A stretch of 64,000 bases of DNA, taken from contig JAZRVO010000006.1 of the NCBI GenBank assembly GCA_045599185.1, positions 116,163 to 180,162 of the forward strand, written 5' to 3'. The translations under genes and the position numbers were made by a program. Shown one piece after another: positions 59,390 to 64,000 of this stretch. Within the stretch, counting starts at the first letter, position 1, and each line of letters starts with the position of its first letter. Source of the DNA: UBA1240 sp045599185. GTDB taxonomy: Bacteria > Spirochaetota > Spirochaetia > Treponematales > Treponemataceae. The notes under the pieces were generated by a model, which was not told where the DNA came from, did no database searches, and saw only the letters and a list, made by a program, of their open reading frames with translations.

Positions 59390-59791
59390 ATGAAGCTTTT
59401 TAAGATTTTTTTCATTCTTTTTCTGGTGCTTGTTGCGCCGGTTTTGGTTTGCGGGCAGGCACAGGGCAAAGGGGGCAGCATGACGTATAAACAAATTAGC
59501 CAGCAGCAGGCAAAAGAAATTATACAGCAGCGCCGAGACATTTTGGTTGTTGACGTGCGTACTTTTGAAGAATTTGCCGAAGGGCATATTGAAAATGCAA
59601 TTTGCATACCCGTTGAAAGCATTCAGAACATTCCGCCAAAAGAACTGAAAGACAAAAAACAGACGATTCTGGTTTACTGTCGTTCCGGCAGGCGCAGCAA
59701 AATTGCCGCCCAAAAGCTTGCTCAAATGGGCTATCAGAACATTCTGGAATTTGGCGGCATAATCACCTGGCCTTACGAAATAGTGAAATAG
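59390..59791 (+). CDS. Secreted rhodanese-domain protein
   Basis: The 133-residue protein has a signal peptide (about 1-22, ending VCGQA) and one rhodanese domain (about 35-130). The active-site loop is CRSGRRS (Cys about 104), and the usual VDVRTFEEFAEGHIENAICI and late GGIITWPYE are present. It may handle sulfur or redox carriers in the periplasm. The signal sequence could alternatively be a lipoprotein or membrane anchor. Confidence 0.88.
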   Translation: MKLFKIFFILFLVLVAPVLVCGQAQGKGGSMTYKQISQQQAKEIIQQRRDILVVDVRTFEEFAEGHIENAICIPVESIQNIPPKELKDKKQTILVYCRSGRRSKIAAQKLAQMGYQNILEFGGIITWPYEIVK

Positions 59792-59801
59792 TCCGCGCTT
59801 G

Positions 59802-59918
59802 CACCAGCAGAAATAACAGAAAACGCAAGCATCACTTAATCCGTGCATACATCACAACACGTGTGCAGTTTGCCATGCAAACTGCCTATTGTGCCTACAC
59901 CAGCAGAAGTAACAGAAA
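59802..59918. repeat. Direct repeats around a hairpin (C1/C2)
   Basis: CACCAGCAGAAATAACAGA (from 59802) and CACCAGCAGAAGTAACAGA (from 59898) differ at one position and are 96 bp apart. A hairpin GCAGTTTGC/GCAAACTGC (59865-59885) lies between them. The rest of the 59792-60061 spacer shows no gene. Confidence 0.55.
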
Positions 59919-60061
59919 TTTCAAGCAGCGCAATGTAACTTATATTTTTCCGCAAATTGAAATATAATTCTTCCGCTAAGTTAAATTAAAGGGTTAAATT
60001 TCGAGTTTTACATAAAAATTCAAATAAACTTGACATTTGGCCTAAAGGTAAGGTGAAAAAT

Positions 60062-60280
60062 ATGGAAATTGTTGATATTAAAGACGGCTATATCTTCAAA
60101 ATTGCCGGTAACAAAACTTTTGCTGTTTTAAGCGGCAATGACGACACGGCTTTCTGCCCGTTCTGCTACGGCAAGGTAAATTTTACGGACGACAAATGCG
60201 CTTTCTGCGGCAAAAATATTCCGGAAATAATTTACTTTCACGGCGATGACCAGACCTGGATTGCTTCTGGAAACGAGTAA
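60062..60280 (+). CDS. Small zinc-ribbon protein
   Basis: The 72-residue protein has two close cysteine pairs, CPFC and CAFC, separated by 12 residues, the pattern of a small zinc ribbon. The segment after it is acidic and aromatic. Role unknown. The ATG at 60062 is preceded by AAGGTGA; a GTG three codons upstream is an alternative. Confidence 0.65.
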   Translation: MEIVDIKDGYIFKIAGNKTFAVLSGNDDTAFCPFCYGKVNFTDDKCAFCGKNIPEIIYFHGDDQTWIASGNE

Positions 60281-60468
60281 AAGCGCCGGAACTGGTACGC
60301 GGTTTGGCAGAATGCTGAACGCCCGGTAAAACCGGCATTCTGCGATGTTGCGGAAAAAGGCTTTGCAAAACTTGGCTTTGCAAGGGAACTGACACATGAA
60401 AAAAACTGCAAAGCGTGCCGGTTTGGATAAAAACACACCGGAAAATTTTGAATGGTAAAGGAAGATTT

Positions 60469-60900
60469 ATGCCTTACGGTTTTTATGGTGCTAAAACTGC
60501 GGATGTTGCGCCTGTGAATGAAAAATACGCCGCAATCAAAAATCCGCGTCAGCTTTACGACCTTCTTTTAAAAGTGTGGTGTGCGGAAACCTGCGCGCCA
60601 CGAATGCGGCACAACTGGAAAAATTCCCATCCGACTTACGGCCAGTGTTCAATTACCGCTTTTCTTGTTCAGGATATTTTTGGCGGAGAAGTGTACGGAA
60701 TTCTTCGGGAGGGCGGAAACTATCACTGCTACAATGTGATTGGTGACTGCGTTTTTGACCTTACCAGCGAACAGTTTGGTGATGAAAAACTGAACTACGA
60801 AAACAATCCGGTGCAAAGCCGGGAAGTGCATTTTGAAAAGGAAGAAAAAAGACTGCGCTACGAATATTTGAAAACCAAACTGGCTGAAGTTTTGCAATAA
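60469..60900 (+). CDS. YunG-like protein
   Basis: The 143-residue protein resembles the YunG family of unknown function: KVWCAETCAPRMRHNW, then PTYGQCSITAFLVQDIFGGE, and YHCYNVIGDCVFDLTSEQF, with conserved Cys, His and Asp residues that could form a papain- or transglutaminase-like site. This catalytic idea is speculative. AAAGGAAG precedes the ATG. Confidence 0.7.
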   Translation: MPYGFYGAKTADVAPVNEKYAAIKNPRQLYDLLLKVWCAETCAPRMRHNWKNSHPTYGQCSITAFLVQDIFGGEVYGILREGGNYHCYNVIGDCVFDLTSEQFGDEKLNYENNPVQSREVHFEKEEKRLRYEYLKTKLAEVLQ

Positions 60901-60926
60901 ACTTCATTTTTATGCGGAGGCAACGG

Positions 60927-61730
60927 ATGAGAAAGCTGTTTATTGTAGAAGGGTTGCCTTGTTCTGGCAAAAGTACAACTTCTAAATATGTTGCAGGGCA
61001 ATTGAAAAAGTTTGGAAAAAATGTTGTGTACGTAGATGAAGGAACTGGCAATCATCCGGCTGATTACGAATTTCACGCATTTATAAAAGATTGCGAGATG
61101 AAGCAGTTTGACAACGAATTGCAGGCAAAAATAGCGGATTTAGCTGAGCACAAATTTGATGGTTTCATTATGCCTTTATCGAATTTTTCTGGTGAAGAAT
61201 TTGACCGCCTGATTAATTACAAAATATATGATTTTTTGCCCTGGGAAACGGAAATGCCCTTGATGCTGGATAAGTGGCACAATTTTGTAAAAGAAGCAGT
61301 GAAAGATGACAAAACATACGTATTTAACTGCGTTTTGTTGCAGAATCCCATGTGCGAAACGATGATGCGTTTTGGCTTTGATGAAGCCCAGTCGTTTGAA
61401 TACATTTCAAAAATATGCGAAATAATTAAGCCGTTGGAACCGACAGTTATTTATTTAGCAGGCAATGAAATAGCAGACAAAATTAAGAAGACGGCAGCTG
61501 AACGCAATGGGTGGCTGAACGGCGTAATTGACTATCACGTTAATGGAAGTTACGGAAAAAGCATTCATGCAGAAGGTTTTGAAGGCTACGTAGAATGCCT
61601 GATGGAACGTCAAAGGCGAGAATTGAAAATGCTGGACAAACTTTCGGTAAACAGAATCATATTGACAGACGCAGACAAGAACTGGAACGAAGCATACAGC
61701 GCAATTGATTCACGGATTGGCAATATTTAG
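60927..61730 (+). CDS. P-loop NTPase, kinase-like
   Basis: The 267-residue protein has a Walker A motif EGLPCSGKSTTS (Gly9-Thr17), typical of nucleoside/nucleotide kinases and related small-molecule kinases, and a DEGTGNHP region that could bind substrate. The specific family was not recognised. GCGGAGG precedes the ATG at 60927. It is 26 bp after the YunG-like gene and is probably cotranscribed. Confidence 0.7.
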   Translation: MRKLFIVEGLPCSGKSTTSKYVAGQLKKFGKNVVYVDEGTGNHPADYEFHAFIKDCEMKQFDNELQAKIADLAEHKFDGFIMPLSNFSGEEFDRLINYKIYDFLPWETEMPLMLDKWHNFVKEAVKDDKTYVFNCVLLQNPMCETMMRFGFDEAQSFEYISKICEIIKPLEPTVIYLAGNEIADKIKKTAAERNGWLNGVIDYHVNGSYGKSIHAEGFEGYVECLMERQRRELKMLDKLSVNRIILTDADKNWNEAYSAIDSRIGNI

Positions 61731-61740
61731 CTTATTGTTT

Positions 61741-61769
61741 TGTCATTCCGAAGCAAGTTCAGCATGACA
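61741..61769. repeat. Short TGTCAT/ATGACA hairpin
   Basis: TGTCAT...ATGACA encloses TTCCGAAGCAAGTTCAGC. Sequences of this kind are scattered in many genomes; its role is unknown. Confidence 0.4.
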
Positions 61770-61854
61770 CAATGAACTTGTAGTTTGATAAAAGCAATTT
61801 TATACTGCGTTTCAGGCTATTCCTGAATTAGATTTCAGGTGAAAGGGGATAATT

Positions 61855-62295
61855 TTGATTATTAGAAAAATGACAATGGATGATTATGACAAAGTATATA
61901 ATTTGTGGATGTCGTGTGCCGGAATGGGGCTTAACAATCTTGATGATTCTCGCGAAGGCATTGAAAGATTCATTTTAAGAAACCCGGACACATGCCTTGT
62001 TGCAGAAAACGGCGGTGCAATTGCTGGCGTGATTCTGGTTGGAAACGACGGCAGGCGCGGATACATTTATCACACGGCTGTTCGCCCCGATTGCCGAAAG
62101 CAGGGAATTGCGAAAAAACTTGTAGATGCGGCGATGAAAGAATTGGCTGCATTGGACATAAACAAAGTTGCGCTGGTTGTATTTGAAAGGAATGAAATAG
62201 GAAACACATTTTGGGAAAAACAGGGTTTTACCGTGCGGAACGATTTGGTGTACCGGAACAAGGCATTGGCTGAAATTGTAAGAATTGATACATAA
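61855..62295 (+). CDS. GNAT family N-acetyltransferase
   Basis: The 146-residue protein has the acetyl-CoA motif VRPDCRKQGIAKKLVDAAM and the closing FWEKQGFTVRNDLVYRNK. It starts at TTG with AAAGGGG upstream. It is one of four GNAT proteins in the window. Substrate is unknown. Confidence 0.88.
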   Translation: MIIRKMTMDDYDKVYNLWMSCAGMGLNNLDDSREGIERFILRNPDTCLVAENGGAIAGVILVGNDGRRGYIYHTAVRPDCRKQGIAKKLVDAAMKELAALDINKVALVVFERNEIGNTFWEKQGFTVRNDLVYRNKALAEIVRIDT

Positions 62296-62314
62296 ATTAT
62301 ACAAGGTAAAAAAA

Positions 62315-62434
62315 ATGGCAGCAATTACAGGCGCAATCGTCTTTTCAATCGTTGTTTTAATGTCAGTGCTGATTATTTTAGGCTTGCCCTTGGGTGGAAT
62401 TTACGATGAACGGCCAGTACAAGATTTTTCCTAA
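62315..62434 (+). CDS. 39-residue membrane protein
   Basis: This small gene encodes one TM helix (AIVFSIVVLMSVLIILGLPL) and a short polar tail (GGIYDERPVQDFS). AAGGT (62303-62307) lies 7 nt before the ATG. Its last 29 bases overlap the next gene, in another frame, so the two are likely translationally coupled. Function unknown. Confidence 0.6.
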   Translation: MAAITGAIVFSIVVLMSVLIILGLPLGGIYDERPVQDFS

Positions 62435-62690
62435 AAAACTAAGAATCATTCTGGTATCGCAGCTGATTTTGCAGCTGTGGTTTGTCGTTACAATACTTCA
62501 GCTGGACGGATATGTTCCGCTGACGTTTTTTGCAAAAGCAACAAAAATCATCGTGCTTGTAATGGCTGCGTATCTTTCGCTTAACACCGTGATGAATTTG
62601 TTTTCTAGAAGCAAAAAGGAAAGATTTTTTATGACGCCGGTTTCGGCAGTTGCGGCTGCCTGTTTCTGGCTTTCGGCGCTTCAGGTTTAA
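62406..62690 (+). CDS. Small three-helix membrane protein
   Basis: The 94-residue protein has three hydrophobic helices (about 13-33, 44-64 and 74-93) with basic loops between them. GGGTGG precedes the ATG at 62406 inside the preceding small gene. No family is recognised; the pair looks like a two-part membrane unit. Confidence 0.6.
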   Translation: MNGQYKIFPKKLRIILVSQLILQLWFVVTILQLDGYVPLTFFAKATKIIVLVMAAYLSLNTVMNLFSRSKKERFFMTPVSAVAAACFWLSALQV

Positions 62691-62701
62691 TTTGGTTTTA
62701 T

Positions 62702-63157
62702 ATGAAGATAGATTTTAGGAAAACTTCGACAGAAGACGCAGAACTTTTGGTCAGCATATACAACAATTCGTTTTATAGCGATTATTTGCGGTATGGCAAA
62801 TGCCCCGGATACGGAAGAACCAAAGAAATGATGGAAGATTCCATAAAGGCGATTCCAAAATTTGTCATATCCTGTGACGGAAAACCCGTCGGCTGCGTGT
62901 CGTGTCAAAAAATCGCCGCGAATGAATACGAAATAGGCGTTTTGTGCATCATTCCAGCGTATCAGGGCAGGGGAATAGGTACGCAGGCGATGGAATTTGT
63001 TAAGCAGTATTTTGAAGGCTGGAAGAAATTTACTTTGGTAACACCAACCAGCAAGAGCGAAAACGTAAGGTTTTATACAGAAAAATGCGGATTTAAAATA
63101 GCTTGCGCAGAAAAAGCCGGAAACGTAGAACTTACCAGATTTGTAATGAAAAGATAG
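62702..63157 (+). CDS. GNAT family N-acetyltransferase
   Basis: The 151-residue protein has the acetyl-CoA motif IIPAYQGRGIGTQAMEFV and RFYTEKCGFKIA. It lies 11 bp after the small membrane gene. Substrate is unknown. Confidence 0.88.
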   Translation: MKIDFRKTSTEDAELLVSIYNNSFYSDYLRYGKCPGYGRTKEMMEDSIKAIPKFVISCDGKPVGCVSCQKIAANEYEIGVLCIIPAYQGRGIGTQAMEFVKQYFEGWKKFTLVTPTSKSENVRFYTEKCGFKIACAEKAGNVELTRFVMKR

Positions 63158-63188
63158 ATTGAACGCAGGTTGAAAAGGAGAAACTAAC

Positions 63189-63713
63189 ATGAAAATCTTA
63201 ATCGTAAACGGTAGTGCCAGAAAGGGAAATACACTGGCCGCAATTGAAGCTTTCTCAGAGGGTGCAAAGACAAAGAATGAAATTGAAATCATTCAGGCTG
63301 ATAAACTTAACATCGGTTTCTGTAAAGGATGTGGAGTCTGTGAATGTCATAAAGGTTGTGTAGATAAGGACGATACAAATCCAACTATTGATAAACTTGT
63401 CGATGCAGACATGATTGTATTTGCAACTCCTGTTTACTGGTGGGGAATGACAGCCCAGACAAAACTTGTTATCGACAAATGTTATTGTCGTGGTGCTCAG
63501 ATAAAAGGCAAGAAGATTGGCGTTCTTGTTCCAGGCGGTTCTCCTGTGGATGCAACTCAGTATGAACTTATCAAGAAACAGTTTGAATGTATGGCTTCAT
63601 ATCTCGACTGGAACATGCTTTTCTATAAACCATTCTATGCTAACGGAAAAGATGAAATCAGAAATAATACTGAACTTGTCCAAGAACTCAAAGAGTTAGG
63701 CAGCAGTCTCTAA
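63189..63713 (+). CDS. Flavodoxin/NADPH-dependent FMN reductase family protein
   Basis: The 174-residue protein has the FMN phosphate loop NGSARKGNT, a cysteine-rich part CKGCGVCECHKGC, and the FMN-ring segment TPVYWWGMTAQTK. It resembles iron-sulfur-flavoprotein-like reductases. AAGGAG precedes the ATG. Codon choice here differs from that of nearby genes, with fewer GC-rich third positions, which suggests a different history. Confidence 0.88.
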   Translation: MKILIVNGSARKGNTLAAIEAFSEGAKTKNEIEIIQADKLNIGFCKGCGVCECHKGCVDKDDTNPTIDKLVDADMIVFATPVYWWGMTAQTKLVIDKCYCRGAQIKGKKIGVLVPGGSPVDATQYELIKKQFECMASYLDWNMLFYKPFYANGKDEIRNNTELVQELKELGSSL

Positions 63714-63735
63714 ACAGCAAAGGGAGGAATCCAAT

Positions 63736-63933
63736 ATGCCATGTCCCAACGTAAAAGAATGTATGTGTCCAAAAACAACCTGTCCTAATCATGGAAAATG
63801 CTGCGACTGCGTTATAAAACATCGCACCACAGACAGTCTTCCTTACTGTCTTTTCCCTGATAATGGCGGAGACAAAAGCAACAGAAATCATTACGAAGTT
63901 CTGAAAAAGAGATTCGAGAATGAAACGAAGTGA
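63736..63933 (+). CDS. Small cysteine-rich protein (DUF6485-like)
   Basis: The 65-residue protein has eight cysteines in the first 40 positions (MPCPNVKECMCPKTTC, then HGKCCDCV and PYCLFP), which probably bind zinc or an iron-sulfur cluster. It resembles the small family DUF6485, often beside flavodoxin-type reductases. AGGGAGG precedes the ATG. Its end overlaps the next gene. Confidence 0.72.
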   Translation: MPCPNVKECMCPKTTCPNHGKCCDCVIKHRTTDSLPYCLFPDNGGDKSNRNHYEVLKKRFENETK

Positions 63934-64000
63934 TATTATAAAAATCATCAGTGAAACTTACTCTGTAGATGCTGAATATTTGTGGGAAGGAGAAACTCAT
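63920..64000 (+). CDS. MmcQ/YjbR family protein (5' part)
   Basis: Only the first 27 codons are in the window: MKRSDIIKIISETYSVDAEY, then LWEGETH. This is the usual start of the MmcQ/YjbR DNA-binding-like fold. The ATG overlaps the end of the Cys-rich gene by 14 bp, indicating translational coupling. Confidence 0.75.
   Translation, partial: MKRSDIIKIISETYSVDAEYLWEGETH

Overview
The window looks like the chromosome of a host-associated, anaerobic spirochaete close to Treponema (inference). The reasons are a spirochaete-type housekeeping block (DUF5312-like protein, argS, rplU-prp-rpmA-obgE-nadD-yqeK-lytR/cpsA/psr-rsfS, ispE-spoVG, rplY, tilS, ftsH, lepA), many secreted proteins with Gram-negative-style signal peptides and an outer-membrane barrel, chemoreceptors and an HD-GYP protein, and an oxygen-defence set typical of anaerobes (rubredoxin/flavin-reductase fusion, rubrerythrin, nitroreductase). 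No rRNA, CRISPR array, insertion sequence or recognisable prophage is present.

Layout. 1-0.64 kb: 5' part of rsgA. 0.65-1.08 kb: repeats. 1.08-3.9 kb: a histidine phosphatase whose 3' end runs into AT-rich DNA carrying an orphan toxin-like C-terminal module, a secreted immunity-like protein, a compound stem-loop and a coding remnant. 3.95-6.0 kb (minus): two acetyltransferases and a ZIP metal transporter. 6.0-11.6 kb: a TetR repressor facing an RND/MMPL permease, a LolA-like periplasmic protein and an outer-membrane barrel, with three 15-bp operators between. 11.7-12.1 kb: tRNA-Gln(CTG) and tRNA-Glu(CTC). 12.2-34.2 kb: the housekeeping core with tRNA-Gln(TTG), including a secreted TPR protein overlapping an HtrA-like protease. 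34.3-43.9 kb: HD-GYP, HAD phosphatase, MATE exporter, esterase, orphan DNA methyltransferase, redox cluster, orphan DinJ-type antitoxin, and an FtsH-like AAA protein without its protease domain. 43.9-50.3 kb: repeats, a drug/metabolite exporter, a YcxB-like protein, then an AT-rich surface-glycan cassette (GT87-like, flavin mutase-like, glycosyltransferase-like) and an XRE regulator; its first gene lies between 53-bp direct repeats. 50.4-55 kb: two different chemoreceptors separated by palindromic repeats. 55.2-57 kb: a glycine-riboswitch-controlled Na+/amino-acid symporter. 57-64 kb: AlkD-like protein, orphan YezG-type immunity protein, PopT/DUF368 carrier, rhodanese, YunG-like, P-loop and acetyltransferase genes, small overlapping membrane proteins, and a flavodoxin/Cys-rich/MmcQ group cut by the right edge.

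Main themes. At least eight genes have a promoter whose -10 box sits 6-9 nt before an ATG that lacks a Shine-Dalgarno sequence, suggesting that leaderless mRNAs are common here. Several families of palindromic or direct repeats occupy intergenic space. The most unusual items are the orphan toxin/immunity cassette, the Prp protease next to an L27 that has no cleavable extension, the protease-less FtsH-like ATPase with an altered pore loop, the TetR-controlled trans-envelope transport set, and the repeat-bracketed glycosyltransferase gene.
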